Shown one piece after another: positions 8,846 to 17,434 of a stretch of 64,000 bases of DNA. The notes beneath the pieces were generated by a model, which saw nothing but the letters and a program-made list of their open reading frames with translations, was not told the origin of the DNA and did no database searches. The stretch spans positions 310,001 to 374,000 of the forward strand of contig JALEFZ010000055.1 of NCBI GenBank assembly GCA_022760475.1, given 5' to 3'. Positions within the stretch are counted from its first letter, which is position 1; every line of letters starts with the position of its first letter. Both the position numbers and the translations under genes were made by a program. The DNA comes from Bacteroidia bacterium. GTDB lineage: Bacteria > Bacteroidota > Bacteroidia > J057.

Positions 8846-9136
8846 TTAATTAGATTTTATCAAACCCAGTTTTCGGCCAATCCATAAACCAATCTTTTTT
8901 TGTTTTTCCCAGAAGTACGAAAATTTCCCAAAAATAAAGGCGTAGGCGAGGAGTAATACCTGATAAATGGGGGTAATTAGAAGGATATATAGGGCAACAT
9001 AGGCAACAGTTCCTTTCTCGACGGGAAATATAGGCATCAGGAATTTAGGAAAAATAGCTGCAGTACTGCCTGTGATGGCAAATATGATGATGATTATGGC
9101 GTAATCCAGCGGCTTTAATTTGTTTTCTTTTCCCAT
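8846..9136 (-). CDS. small two- to three-helix membrane protein, resembling DUF6787 proteins
   Basis: 96 residues from ATG at 9136 (MGKENKLKPLD); a GTG four codons upstream is possible but less likely. Helices are visible at YAIIIIIFAITGSTAAIF and VALYILLITPIYQVLLLAYAFIFG, followed by a basic amphipathic tail (FWEKQKKIGLWIGRKLGL). The FAITGS motif, the helix-turn and the FWEKxKK tail recall the DUF6787 family common in Bacteroidota, from memory and not by search. Function unknown. It sits 70 bp upstream of ridA on the same strand and may share its transcript. Confidence 0.7.
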   Translation of the reverse strand: MGKENKLKPLDYAIIIIIFAITGSTAAIFPKFLMPIFPVEKGTVAYVALYILLITPIYQVLLLAYAFIFGKFSYFWEKQKKIGLWIGRKLGLIKSN

Positions 9137-9288
9137 ACTCCCATTCACTGATCAATGATTGCCTTATATCTTCCTTGGTGAAAAACTGAATTTGCGATGT
9201 TTGCTTATCTATTAATGCGTGAAGATGATAATAAAATGGATAAATTTCAGGTTATTCTTAAAGCGAACCCTTGAAAGTAATAAATGTT

Positions 9289-9891
9289 ATGATCCGCATA
9301 CTTGGAATAGCTTCAATCCTGTTACTTTTTAATATTGGGCTTTTGGCTCAGACAAACTACATACAAGAAGGTAGAGATGGGATCTATCAAATTTATATTG
9401 GTCCTGCCAAAATCGGAACAGAAGAGAAGGTCTACTCCAAATTAAGGAAATATGGTTTTCTAAGACCCTTTTCAATTACTCAGGTTTCTGCTGGTGAGCC
9501 TGGTGAAAATTTGCCTATTTATCTGGGGCCTTATTTAGGTCGGGAAACCGCAGATCATGTATTGGCGATGGTTCAAAAAATGGGCTATGCTGATGCCTAT
9601 GTGGAAGGAGATGAAGTAAGTCTTACTACCAATGAAGGTGCCCAACTTACCCATACTGTCCAGATTGGAGCTTATGAAAATCTGGATGCCTCTTTTTATG
9701 CCTCCCTCTCAAATCAACCCGCAAAAGGAGTATTTATCCTTTATGAGGAAGGCCTGTATAAATTCATGGGTGGTCTTTATCCAGAATCCTCTGAAGCCTA
9801 TCTGGAGAATTATGCTGTTAAATACTGGAACGAATCTCTTAACATAAATGCTTTCGTCAGGCCTTTCAGGAATCCCTATTCCGGCAGATAA
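9289..9891 (+). CDS. exported SPOR-like repeat protein
   Basis: About 200 residues from ATG 9289 (the frame is open from TTG 9271), giving a compact signal peptide cleaved after GLLAQ. The mature part seems to hold two SPOR-like alpha/beta repeats: IYLGPYLGRETADHVLAMV plus MGYADAYVEGD, and HTVQIGAYENLDASFYASL. IYLGPY and VQIGAY are the typical first-strand signatures. SPOR domains bind denuded glycan strands of peptidoglycan, so a periplasmic role near the wall is plausible, though the repeats are divergent. There is no partner gene in an operon. Confidence 0.65.
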   Translation: MIRILGIASILLLFNIGLLAQTNYIQEGRDGIYQIYIGPAKIGTEEKVYSKLRKYGFLRPFSITQVSAGEPGENLPIYLGPYLGRETADHVLAMVQKMGYADAYVEGDEVSLTTNEGAQLTHTVQIGAYENLDASFYASLSNQPAKGVFILYEEGLYKFMGGLYPESSEAYLENYAVKYWNESLNINAFVRPFRNPYSGR

Positions 9892-9958
9892 TCGATTTGT
9901 AAATATTCAGGTCTGTCTGCATCTTAAACTCTGTTTGTTCGTATAGGAGAGACCTGAT

Positions 9959-10363
9959 ATGAAAAAAGACATTCCTTTACGTAAGGTTCACGACATAATT
10001 TTTGCTGTCATTCCAAGAAAAATCAAGGAAGAAAACAGCTTTTGGGACGTATACTTGATCAATCTTCAGGATGAACCCATCAATAATGCCATAGTCAGTT
10101 CCAAAGGCTTCGGGCTACTGGACGGAAAAGAGGTGGAGACATCTACCCTTAGGCATTTTTTCGAGCATATTTCCCCCGTGTCATACCAACTTATTGAGCC
10201 TATTCAAGCTGAAGTAACCAATATTCATAATCAGTATTGGCTTAGTTTTACCCAAGAGAATTATCTCTACGATAAAAAATACACCTTTGTCCAGGGCAGC
10301 ATTGAAGGAGCCAACCTCACGGACATTCCTTTGATTGGAAAAAAAGGAGTTATGATTGGTTGA
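9959..10363 (+). CDS. conserved Bacteroidota protein of unknown function
   Basis: 134 residues, starting at ATG 9959. No signal peptide or membrane helix. The pattern FWDVYLINLQDEPI, VSSKGFG, TLRHFFEHISPVSYQLIE and KYTFVQGSI ... IPLIGKKGV matches a small cytoplasmic family I remember as widespread in Bacteroidota and sometimes mislabelled as a phenylalanyl-tRNA synthetase subunit. There is no catalytic motif and no aminoacyl-tRNA synthetase domain. Function unknown. It is transcribed separately from the SPOR-like gene 67 bp upstream and converges with the CHAT gene. Confidence 0.7.
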   Translation: MKKDIPLRKVHDIIFAVIPRKIKEENSFWDVYLINLQDEPINNAIVSSKGFGLLDGKEVETSTLRHFFEHISPVSYQLIEPIQAEVTNIHNQYWLSFTQENYLYDKKYTFVQGSIEGANLTDIPLIGKKGVMIG

Positions 10364-10375
10364 TTAACCCAAGTT

Positions 10376-10490
10376 GCTAGTCCAAGGCATCACAGGGTAA
10401 ATGCCATTTCGACCCAGGCCCAGTTGTCGTTTCGAATGCAACATGTCCTCTCGAACGTTAGTGAGATCTATGTAGTACGGACTGACAATC
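10376..10490. repeat. degenerate copy of a Bacteroidota-type dispersed intergenic repeat (tentative)
   Basis: The convergent gap contains ATTTCGACC, GTCGTTTCGAATGCA, TCGAACGTTAGTGAGATCT and TATGTAGTACGG. These fragments resemble the ATTTCGACC...GAGAAATCT intergenic elements common in Bacteroidota genomes. There is no second copy in the window, so the identity is only suggestive. Confidence 0.3.
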
Positions 10491-10549
10491 TAGCTTGCTT
10501 GGTAATGGCAACTTTATCTTTAAGCGAATAAAAGCATATAGGACAACTA

Positions 10550-11473
10550 TCAACTTGGGCGGATTAACCTTGGTATTTCTTCTCCTCCGTAGCCGCTCAA
10601 TTCCAAGTAGCCGAGGGCAAGTTCAAAAGCCTTTGGGATTTCTTCCCCCCCAAAGATTGCTTCATAAAACGAGGTCGCAAACTTAATTGCGACAGGATCG
10701 GCAACCGCTTTTTTCATTCCTATCACGTAGGGAATTGAAGCCGCAATGGCTTCAGCCTGCAATCCTGAATAGCAGGAATTCAGGAATACGAGTTCTACAG
10801 AGTCCTTAAAGTGAGAAAAGTATTTTCCGAGGGCTTCCACGCTGACATACAATGAGCCTTTGTCATCATCACTCATGAGCACAATTCCACTGTCGAGTGT
10901 GGGCTCTTCTTCTGCTTTTGGCCAACTTAGTCCCCTTTGTCTTGCTTCAGTTGACTTTTGATCTGATAAGGTCCCATGTCCTGCAAAGTGAACCATCCAC
11001 GGCTTCTTTTCAATGATGGCATTGCTAAAATCGGAGATTCGAGTAGCCAGTTGGACATCCAACTGAAAGTTATCTCTCAAGTTGGATTTTTTCCGTAGCT
11101 CTTCAATTTCTCTGAATTCTTTGTCCAGCCTTAAAAAACTACTTTGTTCGGGATTGGCGGCAAAGAAAAGAATGGTCTTCTTTTTGGTGTTGACCACTTC
11201 TTCCTGATTTTCACCAAGAGAGTGGATAAGTTCTAGTAAGCCCTCCAGGATTCTTCCAAAATTTACCTCACGTTCTCCTGCGTGGTATAGGTTCTTTCGC
11301 GACCAGTCCTCATGTTTTTTTAGCTTGGCTTTTAGGCTGATGACTTCGGAAGACTGCTTTTTCGAAAGAAGCCCTTCAGATTTTTCGAGGATATCAAAAA
11401 TACGTTCAAGATTTTGTTGATCTGCTCTGGAAAGGAGCTCGAAAAGGTCTTCTTTTAATTTCTGGATGTTCAC
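10550..11473 (-). CDS. CHAT (caspase-like) protease with an N-terminal effector-associated domain (EAD11-like)
   Basis: 307 residues beginning at a GTG (no in-frame ATG is available). Residues about 1-90 are helical (ISLKAKLKKHEDWSRKN, EVNFGRILEGLLELI) and resemble Effector-Associated Domain 11, a small death-like adaptor domain. From ILFFAANP (about 101) with LRLDKEFREI the protein is a CHAT peptidase: His166 in VHFAGHG and Cys234 in LNSCYSG form the expected dyad, and PYVIGMKKAV plus FATSFYEAIF complete the core. In known members, EAD pairs link such effectors to separately encoded sensors in biological-conflict or programmed-death systems. No gene with a matching EAD lies next to it, so it is an orphan effector here. 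It is probably cytoplasmic and activated by homotypic EAD contact (inference). Confidence 0.88.
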   Translation of the reverse strand: MNIQKLKEDLFELLSRADQQNLERIFDILEKSEGLLSKKQSSEVISLKAKLKKHEDWSRKNLYHAGEREVNFGRILEGLLELIHSLGENQEEVVNTKKKTILFFAANPEQSSFLRLDKEFREIEELRKKSNLRDNFQLDVQLATRISDFSNAIIEKKPWMVHFAGHGTLSDQKSTEARQRGLSWPKAEEEPTLDSGIVLMSDDDKGSLYVSVEALGKYFSHFKDSVELVFLNSCYSGLQAEAIAASIPYVIGMKKAVADPVAIKFATSFYEAIFGGEEIPKAFELALGYLELSGYGGEEIPRLIRPS

Positions 11474-12065
11474 TTTGGGGGATTGATATGGGTGAGTTAT
11501 CTAATAAAAAAAGAAAAATCTATCTAAAAATAAGGCAATTCAGCTTTTTGTTCTGATTCAAACTGAGCTTTTGGCTGCTTCATTAATGTTTGGTAAATCA
11601 AATGACTTTCATTTTTAAGTTAATGTTAATTAAGGCTGAGGCGGTAAAATTTCTGTAAAAAAATTAAAGTAAGCAATAAGGAGCATCTACCTTCCTTTAT
11701 TTTGATTTTGAGGGAATTATGGCGTTTTGGGATCAGTTTTAAGTAAATTTATAAATAATATATGTTAATCAGGTGTTAATTTTTTTGTTACGGATTGTTC
11801 TCTCAATATTTCCAAATTAGAAAAAGTAAATAATGCACCTATATGTATTTGTTTTTTATTGAGAAAATATTGATTGATATAAGTAATTCATAGTCAATGA
11901 TTTATGGAGGTGCTGGTTTGATAAAGTAACGTGTGCATTTTTTTTTGAGATACTGGATTATCCAGCAATAGATAACCGCTCGATGATGAATTAATTAAAT
12001 CCACTTAATAAGGAAAGCCTACCTATGCGGTGTTCTAACCAAACTAATTTACAATAAAGTTAACT
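11474..12065. other. long A+T-rich leader/promoter region of the Oar-like receptor
   Basis: 592 bp with no coding frame that I can support. It separates the divergent CHAT and TonB-receptor genes and is rich in A and T runs. The receptor's strong codon bias implies a strong promoter here, but no clean TTG/TAnnTTTG pair could be picked out with confidence. Confidence 0.45.
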
Positions 12066-15000
12066 ATGAATCAGAACGCTACATTCAAGCTTCTGGGGCT
12101 GCTAATAGCTCTGGTAGCTTTCCCATTTTTGGGGTTTGGCCAAGGTATCACGACTTCCTCTATGAACGGGGTTGTTGTAGATAACGAAGGTCAGGCTCTG
12201 GTAGGCGCAACTGTAGTTGCTGTACACACTCCATCAGGATCTAAGTATGGAGCTACCACTAACGACGAAGGTATCTTCCGTATGGCAAACATGCGTGTAG
12301 GAGGACCTTATACTGTAACAATCAACTACATCGGATTTAGCGATTTCGAAAAGAAAGGTGTTTTCCTAACACTTGGACAGACTTTCCGTCTTAAGGCTAA
12401 CTTGAGCAGCGAATCAGTAACCACTGACGAAGTAATCATTACTTCTTCAAGGTCTGATATTTTCGATGGAAACCGTACAGGTATGGAAACTGTGATTGGA
12501 GAAGAAGCTATCAACACGCTTCCTACCATTTCTCGTTCTATCGCCGACTTCGCTCGTGTGAATCCATTGGTAAATGTATCTGAAGCTACTGACGGATTTT
12601 CTTTCAGCATCGGTGGTCAGAACAACCGTTACAACGCAATCTACATCGATGGATCTATCAACAATGACCAGTTTGGTCTTGCTGCTTCTGGTACTGACGG
12701 TGGTCAGACTGGTGCAGGTCCTATCTCAGTAGACGCAATCGAGCAGATTCAGGTATCTGTTGCTCCATTCGACGTAAGGTTGAGCGGATTCTCAGGTGGT
12801 GCAGTAAACGCAATTACTCGTTCTGGTACCAACAACTGGGAAGGTTCTGCTTACTACTTCCTACGTAACCAAGGACTTAGTGGACTTGACCCAACTCGTA
12901 CTGGATGGAACGATTCTCTCAACGCTACTCAGTCTACAAGAGAATTTTACGAAGCTACTTACGGTGATTCAGCTCGCGCTACTTACCGCAGAGACAACCG
13001 CTTGGCAGACTTTACCGCTCAGACTTACGGTTTCCGTATCGGTGGTCCAATCATCAAGAACAAATTGTTCTTCTTCGCAAACGCTGAATTCCAGCGCGAC
13101 ATCATCCCTGAGCCATTCAACTTTGATAACTACAATGGTGATGCATCTCTGGATGACCTAATCAGACTAGAGAATACCCTTAAGGATACTTACAACTACG
13201 ATCCAGGTACTTTCACTGAAAACCAGACTACACTAGATAGAAACTTCTTCCTATTGAAGCTTGACTGGAACATCAACGATAACCACAAGCTGGCTCTTCG
13301 CCACTTGATCAACGACGTTGAGAACCTGGAAGCGAGAAACTCTTCTCCTAACGGAATCGACTTCATCAACGGATCTGAATTCTTCCCTTCATTGACCAAC
13401 AACACCACTTTGGAGTTGAACTCTGTGATCGGATCGAACATGTCTAACAAATTCCAGTTCGGTATGAAGTTCGTACGCGACGACAGAGACGTATTTACAA
13501 CTGACGGTGCTGGTGAGTTCCCATGGGTATTCATCGATGACGGTGCTGGTTCTATCGAGTTCGGTGGTGAGCGTTTCTCTACTGCTAACCGTCTTGACCA
13601 GGATGTATTTACATTGTCTGACAACTTCCAGATCTTCAAAGGAAAGCACAACATCACTATCGGTACTCAGAACGAATTCTACACTGTAGGTAACTTGTTC
13701 ATCCGTGAGAACTTCGGTGCTTACCGTTACTTCGGAACAACTGAAGAGGTAATCGACCCAACTACTGGGGATACTACCATCGTAGACGTATCTGCTCTTG
13801 ATCAGTTCCTACGTGGACTTCCTTCTTCTCAGTTTGACAGAAGCTACTCTCAGGTAGACAACGTAGCAGGTGATGAGTCTCAGGCTATTGCTTCTTTCTC
13901 TGGATTCCAGCTTGGATTCTATGTACAGGACGAGTGGGAAGTAACTAACGACTTCAAATTGACTGTAGGTCTTCGTCTTGATATCCCAGTATTCCCAACT
14001 ACTGTTCCTACCAACGCAGAATTCAACGATTCTACCATTGCTTTGATTCAGGCTGCTTGGGGTGAAACTCTAGGTACTGACGACGTACTTCAAGGTGCTC
14101 GTACCGGACAATTCATCAATCCTCAGTTCCAGTTTGCTCCTCGTCTAGGATTCAACTGGGATGTAAATGGTCAGCAGCAGACTCAGGTTCGTGGTGGTGT
14201 TGGTATCTTCAACAGCCGTCAGCCTCTAGTATGGTTCGGTGGTGCTTACAACAACTACGGATTCAACATCGCAGGTACCCGTCTACGTAACGAGGTTGTA
14301 TTCAACCCAGACGTACAGGCTCAGGTTCCTGGTGAAATCGACGTAAACAACCCAACTCCTGGTGGTCAGATCGACTTGTTCGCTGGAGACTTCAAACTTC
14401 CTCAGGTATTGAAAGCTGACCTTGCAGTTGACCAGAAACTTCCTGGTGGATTGATCGGTACTGCTGAAGTATTGTTTACCAAGACTCTGAACAACATCTG
14501 GTACCAGTCTTTGAACATCAAGCCTTCTACAAGCAATCTGGAAGGATCTGGTGATGATCGTCCTCTATACAATGTATTTGATCCAGTTGATGATACTTAC
14601 ACTGGTATCTACCTTGGTCAGAACACCAACAGAGGATATGCTTACAACCTAGCCTTCTCTCTTGTAAAGCCAGCTGTTAAAGGATTCGGTGGACGTGTCT
14701 CTTACTCTTACGGTGATGCATTCTCTATCAATGACGGTACTTCTTCTCAGAACAACTCTCAGTGGAGAAACTACCAGAATGTTGAAGGACGTAACTTCCT
14801 TAGAGACGTTGCTCGTTCTAGCTTCGCTCCTGGACACAGGGTGTTTGCTTCTGCGACTTACCGCAAGGACTACGGATCTACCAAGTTCGGTGCTACTGCG
14901 ATCACTTTGACTTATGACGGTGCATCCGGTGGATTGTTCACTTACACCATTGATGACAATGGATTCGGTGGTATGGTAAATGACGGTGCTTTCAATGATG

Positions 15001-15500
15001 AGAACCAGTTCTACGTTCCATTGAACGAAGGAGACATCAACCTGATCGACATTAACGGAGGTGCTACAGCTGCTGAGCAGTGGACCATTCTTAACGATTA
15101 CATCGAGAACGATCCTCACTTGAGCACCAAGCGTGGTGATTACGCTGACATCAATTCTTCTCGTACTCCATTCACTCACGTATGGGACGTTAAGATCATC
15201 CAGGAATTCTACGTTAACACTAACGGAAAGAGACACACCCTACAGCTTACTGCTGACATCTTCAACGTTGGTAACTTGATCAACAAAGACTGGGGTCGTC
15301 GTTACTTCAATGGAAACTTCGGAAACGTAACTGCTGTTAGATTCAGAGGATTCGAGCAAGGAACTACTATCCCTCAGTACACTGTGGATAGCAGAATTCT
15401 TGGCGGACTTACTCCTGAAGAAAACCGCGAAGTTGACACTGGTCGTCTTCGTTCTTCAAGATGGCAGATGCAGTTTGGTGTACGTTACATCTTCGAATAA
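12066..15500 (+). CDS. Oar-like TonB-dependent outer-membrane receptor with carboxypeptidase-regulatory domain
   Basis: 1144 residues. A signal peptide ends near GFGQ. A carboxypeptidase-regulatory-like beta-sandwich (GVVVDNEGQALVGATVVAV ... NDEGIFRMANMRVGGPYTV) precedes the plug (TRSIADFARVNPLV, SFSIGGQNNRYNAIYIDGS, GGAVNAITRSGTN) and a long barrel ending in MQFGVRYIFE with the terminal aromatic residue. The length and SGFSGGAVNAIT match Oar-type receptors, which import large ligands or take part in surface display. Codon use is very different from the neighbours: Asn, Tyr and Phe are almost always AAC, TAC and TTC, and Gly is GGT or GGA, so this is one of the cell's most abundant proteins (inference). 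Followed by its own terminator. Confidence 0.95.
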   Translation: MNQNATFKLLGLLIALVAFPFLGFGQGITTSSMNGVVVDNEGQALVGATVVAVHTPSGSKYGATTNDEGIFRMANMRVGGPYTVTINYIGFSDFEKKGVFLTLGQTFRLKANLSSESVTTDEVIITSSRSDIFDGNRTGMETVIGEEAINTLPTISRSIADFARVNPLVNVSEATDGFSFSIGGQNNRYNAIYIDGSINNDQFGLAASGTDGGQTGAGPISVDAIEQIQVSVAPFDVRLSGFSGGAVNAITRSGTNNWEGSAYYFLRNQGLSGLDPTRTGWNDSLNATQSTREFYEATYGDSARATYRRDNRLADFTAQTYGFRIGGPIIKNKLFFFANAEFQRDIIPEPFNFDNYNGDASLDDLIRLENTLKDTYNYDPGTFTENQTTLDRNFFLLKLDWNINDNHKLALRHLINDVENLEARNSSPNGIDFINGSEFFPSLTNNTTLELNSVIGSNMSNKFQFGMKFVRDDRDVFTTDGAGEFPWVFIDDGAGSIEFGGERFSTANRLDQDVFTLSDNFQIFKGKHNITIGTQNEFYTVGNLFIRENFGAYRYFGTTEEVIDPTTGDTTIVDVSALDQFLRGLPSSQFDRSYSQVDNVAGDESQAIASFSGFQLGFYVQDEWEVTNDFKLTVGLRLDIPVFPTTVPTNAEFNDSTIALIQAAWGETLGTDDVLQGARTGQFINPQFQFAPRLGFNWDVNGQQQTQVRGGVGIFNSRQPLVWFGGAYNNYGFNIAGTRLRNEVVFNPDVQAQVPGEIDVNNPTPGGQIDLFAGDFKLPQVLKADLAVDQKLPGGLIGTAEVLFTKTLNNIWYQSLNIKPSTSNLEGSGDDRPLYNVFDPVDDTYTGIYLGQNTNRGYAYNLAFSLVKPAVKGFGGRVSYSYGDAFSINDGTSSQNNSQWRNYQNVEGRNFLRDVARSSFAPGHRVFASATYRKDYGSTKFGATAITLTYDGASGGLFTYTIDDNGFGGMVNDGAFNDENQFYVPLNEGDINLIDINGGATAAEQWTILNDYIENDPHLSTKRGDYADINSSRTPFTHVWDVKIIQEFYVNTNGKRHTLQLTADIFNVGNLINKDWGRRYFNGNFGNVTAVRFRGFEQGTTIPQYTVDSRILGGLTPEENREVDTGRLRSSRWQMQFGVRYIFE

Positions 15501-15532
15501 GGAAGTAGCATACTGAACTATAAATGATTATT

Positions 15533-15566
15533 ACGGGTTTGTGCTTTGCGCAAGCCCGTTTTTTAT
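15533..15566 (+). terminator. Rho-independent terminator of the Oar-like gene
   Basis: ACGGGTTTGTGC and GCGCAAGCCCGT form a stem around a TTT loop, with a T-run directly after it, 33 bp downstream of the stop. Confidence 0.85.
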
Positions 15567-15582
15567 GTTTTAAATTATCATC

Positions 15583-16479
15583 ATGAAAAACTTACTCTTT
15601 GCATTTCTTTTCATTCCACTTGCATTCTTCTCTTGTAAAACTTCTTCAAGTTTTGTCAAGGCAAGTAAGGAAGGCCTTCCGGAAAAAGTTACTTATGGTA
15701 AGGCAGGTCTACCTGTAGTCAGCGCCCACAGAGGAGGAAGGTATTATGCAGGTTTTCCTGAAAATTCCATTGAACTATTTGCTTACACTGCATCTCAGGT
15801 CAAGACCATCATTGAGTGCGATGTCAGTATGAGCAAGGACAGCATCCTATTGCTGATGCATGACAATTCCCTGGATAGAACCACTACCGGTAAGGGGAAG
15901 GTAAAAGAGAAAAGCTGGAGCGATATGGAAGCCCTTTACCTTAAAGATGACCTGGGTACGGTTACCACTTTTAGGGTGCCTGAACTTGATGATGTGTTGA
16001 AGTGGGGTAAAAATAAGGTATGGTTCACCCTGGATGTAAAAAGGGGGGTGCCATTTAGCATGGTCGTAGATGCGATTCACAAGAGAAATGCGGCAGGATA
16101 TGCAGCTATCATTACGTATAATCTCGATGCCGCCAAGGAAGTTCATGCCCTTGATTCCAACTTACTGATTTCTGTGGGTATCCGTAATATGGAGGATTTG
16201 GAAAGGTATAAAAAGTCAGGGATTCCGTTGAAGAATTTGATTGCATTTACTGGAACAAGAGAGCCAAAGGCTGAACTTTACCAGGCTCTACATGAGGAAG
16301 GGATCGTCTGTTTGTTAGGAACCTTGGGCAACCTTGATCGCCAGGCCAAAGCCAAAGGAGATCATTTGTATAAAAAATTTAGGAAAGCAGGTGCAGACAT
16401 TTTAGCTACAGATCGTCCTCTGGAGGCATATAAAGCACTCCAAAGTGAAGCTGCAAAAACAAAAAGCCAAAAAAATTAG
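15583..16479 (+). CDS. glycerophosphodiester phosphodiesterase family lipoprotein
   Basis: 298 residues with a lipoprotein signal (lipobox FFSC, Cys about 18), so it should be anchored on the periplasmic or surface side. The GDPD TIM barrel is clear: SAHRGGRYY (His49, with Arg), FPENS (Glu), ECDVSMSKD (Glu and Asp metal ligands), LLMHDNSLDRTTTGKG (catalytic His) and a C-terminal ADILATDRP strand. The enzyme hydrolyses glycerophosphodiesters from phospholipids to glycerol-3-phosphate and an alcohol, using a divalent metal. All expected catalytic residues are present. The polar Lys-rich tail (AAKTKSQKN) is unremarkable. It stands alone between the Oar-like gene and the SRAP-like gene. Confidence 0.93.
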   Translation: MKNLLFAFLFIPLAFFSCKTSSSFVKASKEGLPEKVTYGKAGLPVVSAHRGGRYYAGFPENSIELFAYTASQVKTIIECDVSMSKDSILLLMHDNSLDRTTTGKGKVKEKSWSDMEALYLKDDLGTVTTFRVPELDDVLKWGKNKVWFTLDVKRGVPFSMVVDAIHKRNAAGYAAIITYNLDAAKEVHALDSNLLISVGIRNMEDLERYKKSGIPLKNLIAFTGTREPKAELYQALHEEGIVCLLGTLGNLDRQAKAKGDHLYKKFRKAGADILATDRPLEAYKALQSEAAKTKSQKN

Positions 16480-16553
16480 AATTTATGCGTAAAATATTTG
16501 CATAAATCTAAAAATAGTAGCATCTTGGAAATGTACTAAAAAACAAGCCAAGT

Positions 16554-17204
16554 ATGTTAGCAAGCTACACCTTTAACAGCACCTATAAACCTTCATCTCA
16601 AGACTGGAATCATTTTCCCAGCCTGCGATTACTCGAAGGGGGGCAGTTTGCTCCTGATCAATACAGCCCAGTTTTGGTCTGGGAGTATCAACAAATACGG
16701 TTGAAATATTTTCAGTGGGGAATGCTTTCTCCCTGGACAAAAAAAGGCCAGGAAGCAAAAGGGTTGAAGTTTGCACCAGTGGAGCAATTATTTCGCCACC
16801 CACAATATCATCTTCCACTTCGAAGGAGCAGGTGTCTCATTCCTGCCGATGGGTATTATGTGGAAGTGGACAAAAAGTCTGGCCAGGAAAAATACAAACT
16901 TAGTATGCCTGATGGAGAAGGTTTTTGCTTTGCAGGGATTTTTGATACCTGGAAAAGGTCTGATGGTACTAATCTTTATTCGTTTGCTGTGATTACTCAG
17001 CCAAACAGCAAGGAAATGTATAAAAACTTGAGGAAGCCCTTGATTTTACCTAAGAATGTAGAATCTGCCTGGTTGAATCCTTACACAGATATGAACAAAA
17101 TTCAGAAAATACTTCACCTGCCTACAGGAAAAAAGATGAATGTTCAGCGTGTTCACGAGCTTAAACTTCCCAATAGTTCTTCACTTGATCACGTAGCTGC
17201 TTAA
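16554..17204 (+). CDS. SRAP-fold protein lacking all catalytic residues (YedK/HMCES homologue)
   Basis: 216 residues with the SOS-response-associated peptidase fold: FQWGMLSPW, RRSRCLIPADGYY, GFCFAGIFDTW, SFAVITQP and RKPLILP follow the family order. Active SRAP proteins form a thiazolidine crosslink to abasic DNA through Cys2 of MCGR, with Asn, Glu and His assisting. Here the N-terminus is MLASY, so Cys2 is Leu. The INARxET Asn is Phe73 (LKFAPVEQ), the Glu of GFYEW is Val103 (GYYVEV) and the His of IHDRRP is Asn158 (KNLRKP). The start is firm because MLASY aligns with MCGRY and the upstream frame offers no MCGR. It may bind DNA without crosslinking, or have a new role. No LexA box was identified. 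Confidence 0.85.
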   Translation: MLASYTFNSTYKPSSQDWNHFPSLRLLEGGQFAPDQYSPVLVWEYQQIRLKYFQWGMLSPWTKKGQEAKGLKFAPVEQLFRHPQYHLPLRRSRCLIPADGYYVEVDKKSGQEKYKLSMPDGEGFCFAGIFDTWKRSDGTNLYSFAVITQPNSKEMYKNLRKPLILPKNVESAWLNPYTDMNKIQKILHLPTGKKMNVQRVHELKLPNSSSLDHVAA

Positions 17205-17290
17205 AGATAATGCCGTTTTTCGTTCTTCTCAGATGAATGCCAAATATCTAACCTAAAGACACAAAGAGTGTACGTTTGGCTATTGTTTTT

Positions 17291-17316
17291 GCGGGCTCCA
17301 GCAGGGCCCGCTTTTT
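17291..17316 (+). terminator. Rho-independent terminator after the SRAP-like gene
   Basis: GCGGGC and GCCCGC arms with an intervening loop are followed by TTTTT. It lies 87 bp past the SRAP-like stop codon. Confidence 0.7.
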
Positions 17317-17434
17317 CATTTGTGCTTACGTTTTGAGTTGATAATGGTAGGCTATAATTATGATGTGATTTTTTATGTAAAGGATTAAACATCTCCTCCA
17401 ATAATTGATTAAACTGTAAATCATATACTCACTT

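Noticed and set aside
14649-15236. Long minus-strand open frame (195 codons) inside the Oar-like receptor gene
   Set aside because: It is a shadow of the strongly codon-biased receptor gene. Its composition is Ser/Val-rich from the antisense of that bias and it has no start context or family resemblance.
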